Shown here: one piece after another, positions 1-8,078 of the stretch | Position numbering within the stretch: the first letter of the stretch is position 1 | How the letters are laid out: each line of letters begins with the position of its first letter | Assembly (NCBI GenBank): GCA_948472945.1 | Contig: CAOKVX010000007.1 | Span: 1 to 64,000 of the forward strand | Origin: an uncultured Clostridia bacterium | GTDB taxonomy: Bacteria > Bacillota > Clostridia > Lachnospirales > Lachnospiraceae | DNA: 64,000 nucleotides | Direction of reading: 5' to 3' | The notes under the pieces: generated by a model | What the model saw: only the letters and a program-made list of their open reading frames with translations | Database searches by the model: none | What the model was told of the DNA's origin: nothing | Program-made: the position numbers and the translations under genes

Positions 1-122
1 CTCTCTTTCGCTGTGCTGCGAGAAAGCCAAAGGCTTCCTCGCTCACGGGCTTTCGCCCTATCGGTACATCCGTAAGCGCACATTTAGCTGTAAACAGCCA
101 ATGTGCGCTTACGGATGTACCG
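1..122. repeat. Cluster of hairpins with a 22-bp perfect inverted repeat
   Basis: Positions 62-83 and 101-122 are perfect reverse complements (22 bp). The spacer adds an inner hairpin (87-91 with 94-98), so the whole folds as one long stem of about 29 pairs. Bases 1-60 hold further short hairpins: the GGGC/GCCC pair around 48-59, and AAGCC/GGCTT inside a CGAG/CTCG pair at about 19-41. The block lies about 95 nt beyond the ZIP transporter stop and lacks a clear T-run, so it looks more like a repetitive hairpin element than a simple terminator. It touches the window edge and may be incomplete. Confidence 0.6.
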
Positions 123-216
123 GCACTGCTCATTGCTTTCGTGGACATTATTACATGTTTTTGTGTATTTATTGTATCATAAGAGGATGTTTATTGTCAG
201 TTATTTTTAAATTCCA

Positions 217-1011
217 TCATCCAAGCGCAACATCAAGTATCATCATTACAAGGAATCCCGAGACGAATCCCAATGTCCCTACATTATCTTTCTCTCCCAT
301 ATGCGCCTGCGGTATTAGCTCCTCCACTACAACATATATCATGGTTCCGGCTGCAAATGCAAGCAGAACAGACATTATGGAAGATACAAAACCTGCGAGC
401 AGCGCTGCAAGGACAGCGGCAACAGGCTCGACTGCCGCAGACAATACGCCTATCAGGAATGCCTTTTTCTTGCTGACTCCCTCCGTTACAAGCGGAAGAG
501 CTACCGCAGTTCCCTCCGGGTAATTCTGGATTCCGATTCCGATAGCAAGTGCAAGCGCTCCCGACATAAGCGCCGCTTCGCCCATATTCTCAGCGGCAAG
601 CGCAAATGCGAGTCCGACTGCCATACCCTCCGGTATATTGTGAATAGTCATCGCCAAAACAAGCATTATCGTATTTTTATTGAGCTTTATATTTTTACCA
701 TTTATCTTTGAGTTTAAATATTTTTTTTCTAGTACTTTGTCAGCAAATAAAAGGAATATAACTCCGAGCAGAAATCCCCCCGACACCATAAGCCAGCTAA
801 TCTGTTCATTTTCAATGGCAATATCAATTCCCGGAATTATCAGTGACCATATCGACGCGGCAACCATAACGCCGCCTGCAAATCCTAGAAATATTCTCTG
901 ATACATTGTATTTGTTACTTCCTTTATCCAAAATACATTAAGCGCGCCGAGCGCCGTAATCATAAATGTAAATAACGTACCGCAAAACGCCATTAACACT
1001 CCATTATCCAT
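217..1011 (-). CDS. ZIP family metal (Zn/Fe/Mn) transporter
   Basis: This 264-aa integral membrane protein has about eight hydrophobic segments. Both ZIP signatures are visible: HNIPEG, followed after about 40 residues by the partner helix motif NYPEGTA. These histidine/glutamate motifs line the metal path in ZIP carriers. Length and layout fit the bacterial ZupT/GufA-like branch, which imports divalent metals across the cytoplasmic membrane. The metal cannot be told from sequence. It is a single gene with no co-oriented neighbour. The ATG at 1011 has only a weak upstream SD. A perfect 18-bp palindrome 24 nt upstream suggests control by a dimeric, possibly metal-sensing, repressor (inference). 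Confidence 0.9.
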   Translation of the reverse strand: MDNGVLMAFCGTLFTFMITALGALNVFWIKEVTNTMYQRIFLGFAGGVMVAASIWSLIIPGIDIAIENEQISWLMVSGGFLLGVIFLLFADKVLEKKYLNSKINGKNIKLNKNTIMLVLAMTIHNIPEGMAVGLAFALAAENMGEAALMSGALALAIGIGIQNYPEGTAVALPLVTEGVSKKKAFLIGVLSAAVEPVAAVLAALLAGFVSSIMSVLLAFAAGTMIYVVVEELIPQAHMGEKDNVGTLGFVSGFLVMMILDVALG

Positions 1012-1034
1012 ATTTATACCATTCTTTGCAAAAT

Positions 1035-1052
1035 AATATAGTATACTATATT
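1035..1052. promoter_or_regulatory. Perfect 18-bp palindrome, candidate operator
   Basis: The sequence AATATAGTATACTATATT equals its own reverse complement and sits 24-41 nt upstream of the ZIP transporter start, where the promoter should be. It contains TATACT on the transporter strand, a possible -10 box. A dimeric repressor bound here would block transcription. The regulator is not in the window and the site does not clearly match a DtxR, Fur or Zur box that I know. Confidence 0.5.
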
Positions 1053-1249
1053 CAAAATGCTACATAATGTTACATCAACGCCTATCTGCTAATGTTATTT
1101 TACAATTAAATCATATCGCCACATCCGCGTCACCAAATAAGAAACTGAGCCTATAATATCAAATACATATAACCATTATATTTACTGCATAATAATACTG
1201 ACCTACAAACACATAATATGCTTGTGGATTTACATCCGCTCTGTTAAAA

Positions 1250-1290
1250 TTATCTCAACGGCGGGTTCAAATTGGCGTCGTTGAGCTAGG
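1250..1290. repeat. Short copy of dispersed palindromic repeat
   Basis: CTCAACG at 1254-1260 pairs with CGTTGAG at 1279-1285. The segment from 1262 to about 1288 (GGGTTCAAATTGGCG followed by TCGTTGAGCTA) is almost identical to the right arm of the long hairpin at 21923-21950. It looks like an internally deleted copy in which the left tip is joined directly to the right arm. It lies in the pyrK leader, about 30 nt upstream of the start codon, so it may also influence expression. Confidence 0.65.
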
Positions 1291-1317
1291 ACAAACATCC
1301 GCGAAAGGAGCTAATAC

Positions 1318-2100
1318 ATGAATAAAAAAAGATATCAGATAATTTCAAAGGAAATTATTGCAAACGACATTGTAAGCATGTGGATTAATGCGCCTGACAT
1401 TGCAGATAAATCTGCCGCCGGACAATTTGTGTCCGTATACTGTGATGACAAAAGCGCGCTTCTACCAAGACCTATAAGTATATGCGACACCGACGGCAAA
1501 GGAGGTTTAAGGCTTGTTTTTAAGATTGTCGGAAAGGGAACGAAAGAACTCTCCGACAAGAACGCCGGTGACGGAGTAGATATATTGGGCCCGCTCGGCA
1601 ACGGTTTCGGCGAGGCGTTTGACAAAATAAAAGACATGGACCACCCTGATATTGCATTTGTCGGCGGAGGCGTTGGAATTCCCCCTATGCTCATAAGTTC
1701 AAAATCTATAAAAGGCCAAAAAAATATTATACTCGGTTACAGGGACGTAACATTTATGAATGAAGATTTTAGCGAATACGGAAATGTATTTATCTCTACC
1801 GAGGACGGCAGCGCCGGCGTAAAGGGAAACGTCATCGACTGTATAACTAAAAATAATCTCAGTCCCGACGTTATACTCGCATGCGGACCCCTGCCAATGC
1901 TAAAGGGAATAAAAAAATACTCCGAGGAAAACAACATCACCGCTTTTGTCTCGCTTGAGGAAAAAATGGCATGCGGCATAGGCGCATGTCTGGCATGCGT
2001 ATGCAAATCAAATGAGACGGATTCACACAGCATGGTAAAAAATAAACGCATCTGCAAGGATGGACCGGTATTCGACGTGAAGGAGGTTGATTTTACATGA
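1318..2100 (+). CDS. pyrK: Dihydroorotate dehydrogenase B electron-transfer subunit PyrK
   Basis: This 260-aa iron-sulfur flavoprotein passes electrons from the FMN of PyrD to NAD+ in the PyrK2-PyrD2 complex of pyrimidine synthesis. It has a ferredoxin-reductase-type fold: an FAD-binding barrel with LLPRPISI near residue 50, a nucleotide-binding half with GGGVGIPPM (about residue 120) and CGPLPML, and a C-terminal [2Fe-2S] site with cysteines in CGIGACLACVC plus one in RICKDGP. Its stop overlaps the pyrD start by 4 nt (ATGA), so the two are translationally coupled. A good GAAAGGAG SD supports the ATG at 1318. Confidence 0.95.
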   Translation: MNKKRYQIISKEIIANDIVSMWINAPDIADKSAAGQFVSVYCDDKSALLPRPISICDTDGKGGLRLVFKIVGKGTKELSDKNAGDGVDILGPLGNGFGEAFDKIKDMDHPDIAFVGGGVGIPPMLISSKSIKGQKNIILGYRDVTFMNEDFSEYGNVFISTEDGSAGVKGNVIDCITKNNLSPDVILACGPLPMLKGIKKYSEENNITAFVSLEEKMACGIGACLACVCKSNETDSHSMVKNKRICKDGPVFDVKEVDFT

Positions 2101-2999
2101 ATATGAAAGTAAATTTTGCCGGAGTTGAATTCAATAATCCCATTACAACTGCGTCCGGTACATTCGGCTCAGGAATGGAGTACGCAGATATTGTTGACCT
2201 TTCAAGGCTTGGCGCTGTTACGACCAAGGGCGTTGCCAACATTCCCTGGCCCGGCAATCCTACCCCGCGTATAGCGGAGACATACGGCGGGATGATTAAC
2301 TCGATAGGCCTTCAGAACCCGGGAATAGACGTTTTCATCAAGAGAGATATCCCATATTTGAAAGAATGCGGCACAAAGATTATAGCTAATGTCTGCGGTA
2401 AGTCGACAGAGGATTACTGCGAAACAGTCGAAAAGCTTTCGGAAACAGATGTTGACATGCTTGAGATTAATATATCCTGTCCAAACGTCAGGGAGGGCGG
2501 CATAGCTTTCGGCCAGAATCCGAAAGCTGTCGAATCTATTACCTCCGATATCAAAAAACGAAGCAAAAAACCTGTCATAATGAAGCTTACACCTAACGTC
2601 ACCGACATAACCGAGATGGCGCGTGCAGCCGAAAACGGAGGAGCCGACGCCATATCCCTAATCAATACGATTACGGGTATGAAAATAGATATAAACAGGC
2701 GCACATTTGCCCTTGCAAATAAAACAGGCGGACTTTCAGGTCCTGCAATTCATCCGGTAGCGGTCAGAATGGTTTACCAGGCAGCCAACTCAGTAAATAT
2801 ACCAATACTTGGAATGGGTGGAGTAGTAACTTACGAGGATGCGATTGAGCTTATGATGGCCGGCGCGACTATGGTGGCAGTCGGAACAGCCAATTTCAAC
2901 AATCCGAACGCCACTATTGAGATAATCGACGGCATTGCAGACTATATGAAGCGCACCGGAATTAATGATATCAGTGAGATTATAGGATGCGTAAAATAA
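2097..2999 (+). CDS. pyrD: Dihydroorotate dehydrogenase class 1B catalytic subunit
   Basis: This 300-aa FMN enzyme oxidises dihydroorotate to orotate. It is a TIM barrel starting with the family's ITTASGTFGSG segment. The class 1 catalytic cysteine lies in NISCPNVREGG, where class 2 enzymes have serine. The phosphate/FMN-binding glycines near the end (GMGGVVTYEDA, then MVAVGTANF) are present. The overlapping pyrK upstream makes it class 1B (NAD+-linked). I see no strong terminator; the next gene begins about 100-150 nt downstream on the same strand. Confidence 0.95.
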   Translation: MNMKVNFAGVEFNNPITTASGTFGSGMEYADIVDLSRLGAVTTKGVANIPWPGNPTPRIAETYGGMINSIGLQNPGIDVFIKRDIPYLKECGTKIIANVCGKSTEDYCETVEKLSETDVDMLEINISCPNVREGGIAFGQNPKAVESITSDIKKRSKKPVIMKLTPNVTDITEMARAAENGGADAISLINTITGMKIDINRRTFALANKTGGLSGPAIHPVAVRMVYQAANSVNIPILGMGGVVTYEDAIELMMAGATMVAVGTANFNNPNATIEIIDGIADYMKRTGINDISEIIGCVK

Positions 3000-3148
3000 A
3001 GCTGTAAATAAATACCTATTATATAATGTAACAACCCTCTTGACTTGTCAGAACATATGTGCTATTTTATTTTTGCAGAACAGACGTTCATATATAACAC
3101 ATGAACAATGGACAGTCAGGAGGGATTTTTATCGTTACCGAAAATACT

Positions 3149-4570
3149 ATGGACAAACTTAATATACTGACGGCGGCAGCTAAGTATGACGTTGCCTGCA
3201 CGTCAAGCGGCGTTGAGCGGACAGGCGGCAGTTCAGGTATCGGCTCGACGATAAGTCCCGGAGTATGCCACTCATTTTCAGGAGACGGAAGATGTATATC
3301 ACTTCTCAAAGTGTTATATACTAACGAATGCATATTCGACTGCAAATACTGTATTAACAGGCGTTCTAATGATGTGCGTAGAACCTCGTTCACACCGGAG
3401 GAACTTGCGGAGCTTACCATATCCTTTTACAGAAGGAACTATATAGAGGGCCTTTTCTTAAGCTCGGGAATAACGCGCTCGCCCAATACTACAATGGAAC
3501 AGATATATCAGGTACTGCTGCTTTTGCGCTATACTTACAACTTTCATGGATATATACATGTCAAGGCCATACCCGGCGCCGACGATGAGCTTATAACGCG
3601 TACGGGATGGCTTGCCGACAGGATGAGCGTAAACATGGAGCTGCCTACGGCGGAAAGTCTGAACAAACTTGCACCGCACAAAAACCGTGCCAACATTCTC
3701 ACACCAATGCGCAGAATTCAGACTCTTAGGGACAGTGACAGGGAATTTCACGGCGAGCTGCTCACGGACTCTGCCACCCTTACAACAGCGTCGGATAATT
3801 TGCCCATCAGTCATAATAACAAATCCACCGAAGCTGTTTCTTGTAAAAGTAAATTTTGCAAACCTGCCGTTATGAAAGCCGGAACAAGGAGGTTTGTACC
3901 GGCAGGGCAGAGCACCCAATTTATAATCGGTGCATCCGACGATACCGACTACCAAATAATAAAAGTGAGCGAGGCGCTATATGAGCGTTTTGATTTAAAA
4001 AGGGTTTTTTACTCGGCATTTGTGAATGTTAATCTTGACTCTGAGCTGCCTGACACAAGCAAGGGTTCTGAAATGCTCCGCGAACACCGTCTGTATCAGG
4101 CAGACTGGCTGCTGAGATACTATCAGTTTAAAGCGGATGAGATACTATCGCCTGAATATCCTTCACTCAACACTCTTGTCGACCCGAAATGCAGCTATGC
4201 ACTCAATCACCTAGAAATGTTTCCTGTTGAGATAACTACGGCGTCATACCATACACTGTTGAGAGTACCGGGGATAGGAGTTACGTCGGCGCGAAGAATT
4301 ACGTCCGTCAGAAAACATTCAGCAGGTTTACTTACATTTAACGACCTCAAAAAAATAGGCGTAGTACTAAAAAGAGCCCAGTATTTTATAACATGCGGCG
4401 GAAAAAGTCTTGTTCCAATCAGGATTACACAGAGCTTTATACTTGCAAACATGTTAGGCTTAAAAGATAATCTTCCCAAGGGACTTACTAAAGAACAGAC
4501 GTATGAACAGCTTTCACTTTTCGACGTCTCGGACATAGTTGAAAATAGAATTGAACAGATTTCATGCTGA
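3149..4570 (+). CDS. Putative DNA modification/repair radical SAM protein (TIGR03916-like)
   Basis: The radical SAM cluster motif CIFDCKYC (C-x3-C-x2-C) occurs near residue 65, and a helix-hairpin-helix-like segment LLRVPGIGVTSARRI lies near the C-terminus. This combination, and the next gene, match the family called 'putative DNA modification/repair radical SAM protein', whose reaction is unknown. The frame stays open from ATG 3101, but that ATG lacks an SD. A strong AGGAGGG at 3118-3124 lies inside the extension, 24 nt before the homologue-like start MDKLNILTAAAKYD at 3149. An ATC at 3131 would have ideal spacing, so the exact start is uncertain. A Ser/Thr/Asn-rich segment (about 3740-3870) looks like an insertion. 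Confidence 0.85.
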   Translation: MDKLNILTAAAKYDVACTSSGVERTGGSSGIGSTISPGVCHSFSGDGRCISLLKVLYTNECIFDCKYCINRRSNDVRRTSFTPEELAELTISFYRRNYIEGLFLSSGITRSPNTTMEQIYQVLLLLRYTYNFHGYIHVKAIPGADDELITRTGWLADRMSVNMELPTAESLNKLAPHKNRANILTPMRRIQTLRDSDREFHGELLTDSATLTTASDNLPISHNNKSTEAVSCKSKFCKPAVMKAGTRRFVPAGQSTQFIIGASDDTDYQIIKVSEALYERFDLKRVFYSAFVNVNLDSELPDTSKGSEMLREHRLYQADWLLRYYQFKADEILSPEYPSLNTLVDPKCSYALNHLEMFPVEITTASYHTLLRVPGIGVTSARRITSVRKHSAGLLTFNDLKKIGVVLKRAQYFITCGGKSLVPIRITQSFILANMLGLKDNLPKGLTKEQTYEQLSLFDVSDIVENRIEQISC

Positions 4571-4587
4571 AAAGGAGCCTGCATCTT

Positions 4588-5400
4588 ATGATTAGCAACA
4601 ATATCCCACCACAGATATTTCCGTATGAACATCCTACAGATAAACCACGCCGCGTATATTTATGCGATGACAGCCCGGAGGGAATCCTCACCGCAATATA
4701 TGACGCATGGTCAAGCAGATACGGCCATTCCCATAATTATATACAAATCAATTCATGTACAGATAACAATATGTTTTACGAATATGTTGACACAATTCCT
4801 GACCTAAAAAAAGCAAAGAGTATTGTTACTTCAATCAAAACAAAAATATCATTAGATTTTTATGAGCTTGTGGAATCATGTCTTTTATCGTGCGACATCA
4901 ACCGCGCCGATGATATATACAGACTAATTATACTTGGATTCTCGGTTGGACCGTCCGCAAGGACTTATCTTGCATATCCGGCAATCCAACGGGTTATGAA
5001 GATTGAAAAAAACGTGTGGAACGAATATCACCACTATCTCGGCTTTATAAGATTTGAGGAATTACAGGATAAAACTCTGTTTGCAAGGTTCCGTCCACAC
5101 AACAACATAATAAGCAAAGTAATTCCACACTTTGCCGACCGATTTCCCGAAGAAAATATAATGATTGCGGACGTTAACCGCAGTATTGTAGCTGTAAGCA
5201 GACACGGTCTGGTTGCATACACAATAACAGACATTAACTTTGACCGTATAACACTGCCGACATCAGCCAACGAAGAACTGCTTAAAAAAATGTGGAAAGG
5301 ATTTATTGAATCGATAGAAATAAAGGAACGCTCAAATCCCGGCCTGCAGAGGCAGAATATGCCTCTTCGTTTCAGGGAATTTACCACGGAATTTTTATAA
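4588..5400 (+). CDS. DUF4130 family protein, probable DNA metabolism partner of the radical SAM enzyme
   Basis: This 270-aa protein has the family opening VYLCDDSPEGILTAIYDAW and the helical PAIQRVMKIEKNVWNEYHHY region of the TIGR03915/DUF4130 family, which is nearly always encoded next to TIGR03916 radical SAM proteins. In many bacteria it is fused to a uracil-DNA glycosylase domain. Here it stops after the DUF4130 part, so any glycosylase would be separate and is not in this window. The frame is open from 4564, overlapping the upstream stop, but AAGGAG at 4572-4577 points to the ATG at 4588, 17 nt after the radical SAM stop. The pair is clearly one operon. Confidence 0.87.
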   Translation: MISNNIPPQIFPYEHPTDKPRRVYLCDDSPEGILTAIYDAWSSRYGHSHNYIQINSCTDNNMFYEYVDTIPDLKKAKSIVTSIKTKISLDFYELVESCLLSCDINRADDIYRLIILGFSVGPSARTYLAYPAIQRVMKIEKNVWNEYHHYLGFIRFEELQDKTLFARFRPHNNIISKVIPHFADRFPEENIMIADVNRSIVAVSRHGLVAYTITDINFDRITLPTSANEELLKKMWKGFIESIEIKERSNPGLQRQNMPLRFREFTTEFL

Positions 5401-5515
5401 ATGAGAGCAATCGCCTTTAAAATTTTCCTGTGCACTGAATGAAATCATAAAGAGCCAGAGTTAATTAGAGTAATATTTAACGATTGCCCCCAAATTAGAA
5501 CAATTCATCCAATTG

Positions 5516-6439
5516 TTATTTTACAACCGCCTGTTTTAAGTCGTCTTTCATATCAACGACTGCCTGCCTTGCCGCATCAGCATATCCCTCAGGCCCAAAC
5601 TCAGAATACTTGTCCTGCTTATATGCCGCAATTATTCCTCTTGATGAATTTACAATAGCGCCAAGACCGTCTTTGTTAAAGAAATGTACGAGGTCTTTGC
5701 CTTTTCCTCCCTGTGCGCCGTAACCGGGAACAAGTATATAGGCTTTAGGCATTATTTCACGAATAACTTTACCCATTTCCGGATATGTAGCTCCAACCAC
5801 AGCCCCTATATAGCTGTAGTCCTCACCCATCACGTCCTTCCCCCACTCTGCAACCTTTGAAGCAACATGTTCGTACAAAGGCTTTCCTTCAATCAGCCTG
5901 TCCTGAAATTCACCGCTTGAAGGGTTTGACGTCTTCACAAGTATAAACATGCCCCTCTTTTCTTCCTTACAAACATCGGCAAACGGCTTGATTCCATCAG
6001 TTCCAAAATAAGGGTTGACAGTTATAAAATCCTCATCAAAGCCTCTGAAATAATTGCCTCCGATATCAACCCCGCCAATATGTCCCGCAGCATATGCCGC
6101 AGATGTTGAACCGATATCGCCGCGCTTAATATCACCGATTACGATAAGTCCTTTCTCCTTACAGTAGTCAACCGTCTTCTTAAATGTCACAAGTCCGGGT
6201 ATTCCAAACTGCTCATACATGGCAATCTGCGGTTTGACAGCCGGAATAAGGTCGCACACAGCGTCTACAATTCCCTTGTTGTACCTCCATACGGCCTCCG
6301 CCGCGCCGTCAGGATTCGCTCCGTACTCTTTATATGCGGCCTCAGTTATTTGCTCCGGGATATATCCCAGCATAGGGTCAAGACCCACAACTATAGGCGC
6401 TTCCGTCTTCTTAATCTTTTCTACTAATTTGTTTATCAT
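5516..6439 (-). CDS. pyrF: Orotidine 5'-phosphate decarboxylase
   Basis: This enzyme catalyses the last step of UMP synthesis. The 307-aa length and motifs fit OMP decarboxylase subfamily 2: IVVGLDPMLGYIP at the N-terminus, the catalytic stretch GLIVIGDIKRGDIGSTS with the K/D network, and VPGYGAQGGKG near the end. The reading frame extends to a TTG at 6454, but GGAGGG lies 7 nt before the ATG at 6439, giving MINKLVEKI as the start. It follows pyrC by 89 nt on the same strand, so the two form a pyrC-pyrF operon. It converges with the DUF4130 gene across 115 nt that hold nothing I recognise. Confidence 0.95.
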   Translation of the reverse strand: MINKLVEKIKKTEAPIVVGLDPMLGYIPEQITEAAYKEYGANPDGAAEAVWRYNKGIVDAVCDLIPAVKPQIAMYEQFGIPGLVTFKKTVDYCKEKGLIVIGDIKRGDIGSTSAAYAAGHIGGVDIGGNYFRGFDEDFITVNPYFGTDGIKPFADVCKEEKRGMFILVKTSNPSSGEFQDRLIEGKPLYEHVASKVAEWGKDVMGEDYSYIGAVVGATYPEMGKVIREIMPKAYILVPGYGAQGGKGKDLVHFFNKDGLGAIVNSSRGIIAAYKQDKYSEFGPEGYADAARQAVVDMKDDLKQAVVK

Positions 6440-6528
6440 ATATTTTCCCTCCAAATATTTTCATTGACATATCCACACGGCCGGCTTCTAACCGTATCAT
6501 ACATTAAATCTGACACAAACCGGTTTCA

Positions 6529-7812
6529 TTACAATATCTTGCCTTCACTGTATACTACTTTACCTCCGACAATTGTAGTAATAACCTTTCCATAGACACT
6601 TAAACCGTTAAAAGGGGTATTCTTACCCATAGATTCAAATGTACTGCTGTCTATCACGTACTCCTCGTCAATATCTGTAATTGTAATATCCGCAGCCTTG
6701 CCCTCCTTTATAACTCCTCTGTCTATACCCGATATTCTCGCCGGGTTAGAACTCATACATTCAACAAGACGCTTAAGTGATATAAGTCCTGATTTAACAA
6801 GCTCTGTATATGACAATGCAAATGCCGTCTCCAAACCTACAATGCCAAACGGAGCTTTTTCAATGGACTGTGCTTTTTCCTCCGCACTGTGCGGCGCATG
6901 GTCCGTTGAAATTACTTCAATATACCCTTTTTGAATTCCTTCTTTCAGCGCCTCGACATCTTTTCTATTCCTAAGCGGCGGATTCATTTTATAATTGGCG
7001 TCGTCACTCTTAATATCATCATCTGTGAGCGTAAAATGATGCGGACACACCTCTCCAGACACGTCCAAGTTTTCCTCCTTAGCGCATCTTAACATATACG
7101 CACTGTCTCTAGTAGAACAGTGGCACAGATGAAGCCTTGCTCCTGTTTCTTTTGCAAGCAATATATCCCTTGCAGCAATTATATCCTCAACGGCATTGCT
7201 TATGCCCTTAAAACCAAGTTCATCAGCCCTGTCTCCCATATTCATGACGCCGCCCTGAACAAGATTGATATCCTCACAATGTGCAAAAACAGTCAATCCT
7301 GCTTTTCCTGCAATCTCCATCGCTCTTCTGTATACGGAAGAGTCCATAACTGATTTGCCATCCTCACTTATAGCTTTCATTCCGAGAGAAGCCATCTCCT
7401 CAATATCTGCAAGCTCTTTTCCCTGCTGTCCCTTAGTGACTGCTCCGACAGGATATACATTCACAACCGAATCCCGTTCTATTATATCTATTAGATTCTT
7501 ATAATCTCTCGCACTGTCTATTACCGGTTTTGTATTCGGCATACAGAATACCGAAGTATAACCTCCCTTTGCGGCGGCGCGGCTGCCAGTCTTTACTGTT
7601 TCCTTATGCGTATATCCCGGCTCCCTGAAATGAACGTGCAAATCAATGAATCCCGGCATGACATACTTTCCCGTTGCGTCAATAAATCCATCCGCCATAC
7701 TCTCTTCAATATCCGGACGAACTTCCTTAACAATGCCGTCCTCAATCAACACGTCTGCTTTTCCGTCATTTTCACAGTCTATGACATATCCGTTTTTAAT
7801 CAAAAGCTTCAC
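6529..7812 (-). CDS. pyrC: Dihydroorotase
   Basis: This zinc amidohydrolase (427 aa) interconverts carbamoyl aspartate and dihydroorotate. Metal ligands are visible in DLHVHFREPG (HxH motif), in AHCEDINL, in HLCHCSTRDS and in STDHAPH, all expected for class I dihydroorotases. The start is a GTG at 7812 preceded by GAGGGAG. It leads the pyrC-pyrF operon. A consensus-like promoter lies about 75-100 nt upstream, and a 9-bp inverted repeat covers the likely transcription start, a possible site for pyrimidine-responsive control (inference). Confidence 0.95.
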   Translation of the reverse strand: MKLLIKNGYVIDCENDGKADVLIEDGIVKEVRPDIEESMADGFIDATGKYVMPGFIDLHVHFREPGYTHKETVKTGSRAAAKGGYTSVFCMPNTKPVIDSARDYKNLIDIIERDSVVNVYPVGAVTKGQQGKELADIEEMASLGMKAISEDGKSVMDSSVYRRAMEIAGKAGLTVFAHCEDINLVQGGVMNMGDRADELGFKGISNAVEDIIAARDILLAKETGARLHLCHCSTRDSAYMLRCAKEENLDVSGEVCPHHFTLTDDDIKSDDANYKMNPPLRNRKDVEALKEGIQKGYIEVISTDHAPHSAEEKAQSIEKAPFGIVGLETAFALSYTELVKSGLISLKRLVECMSSNPARISGIDRGVIKEGKAADITITDIDEEYVIDSSTFESMGKNTPFNGLSVYGKVITTIVGGKVVYSEGKIL

Positions 7813-7848
7813 CGAAACACTCCCTCACTGAATTTATAGTTAATTGCC

Positions 7849-7883
7849 AATAGACATCTTTAAGCTATTAGTATATGTCTATT
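7849..7883. promoter_or_regulatory. 9-bp inverted repeat at the pyrC transcription start
   Basis: AATAGACAT at 7849-7857 and ATGTCTATT at 7875-7883 are perfect inverted repeats, 17 nt apart. They lie directly downstream of the predicted -10 box. It could be a DNA operator or an RNA stem in the leader. The sequence does not resemble the PyrR-binding loop that I know. Confidence 0.4.
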
Positions 7884-7912
7884 AGTATATACTTTATATA
7901 AAAAATTAACAA
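7884..7912 (-). promoter_or_regulatory. SigA-type promoter of pyrC-pyrF
   Basis: On the minus strand there is TTGTTA (7912-7907), a 17-bp spacer and TATACT (7889-7884). Spacing and hexamers fit a vegetative promoter. The leader to the pyrC GTG would be about 65 nt. Confidence 0.6.
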
Positions 7913-8026
7913 TACATTTTATATATCAACAAGAATATTTGCTTGTATCTTCATTTAAAATTTTTCTATCAAGTGTATAATCCCAAAAATATTCAGTACA
8001 GTATCCTTGTGCCAGCTCAATTCAAA

Positions 8027-8050
8027 TACCCCGCAGAAGATTGCGGGGTA
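8027..8050 (-). terminator. Terminator-like hairpin after asd
   Basis: TACCCCGCA (8027-8035) pairs with TGCGGGGTA (8042-8050) around a 6-nt loop. It lies 29 nt beyond the asd stop. The T-tract on the minus strand is weak (TATTTG). Confidence 0.6.
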
Positions 8051-8078
8051 AAGTAAAAACATATATTTATAATTACAC

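Larger units (their letters stand above)
1012..1317. other. Intergenic region between ZIP gene and pyrK
   Basis: These 306 bases separate the divergent ZIP and pyrK genes. They hold the 1035-1052 palindrome and the short palindromic repeat at 1254-1285. The SD GAAAGGAG at 1303-1310 precedes the pyrK ATG at 1318. I see no further ORF or recognised riboswitch. Confidence 0.6.

Noticed and set aside
1261..1290. GGGTTCAAAT resembling a tRNA T-arm near pyrK and again at 21923-21932
   Set aside because: The flanking five bases do not pair as a T-stem and no acceptor, D or anticodon arm is present. It is the arm of the dispersed palindrome.
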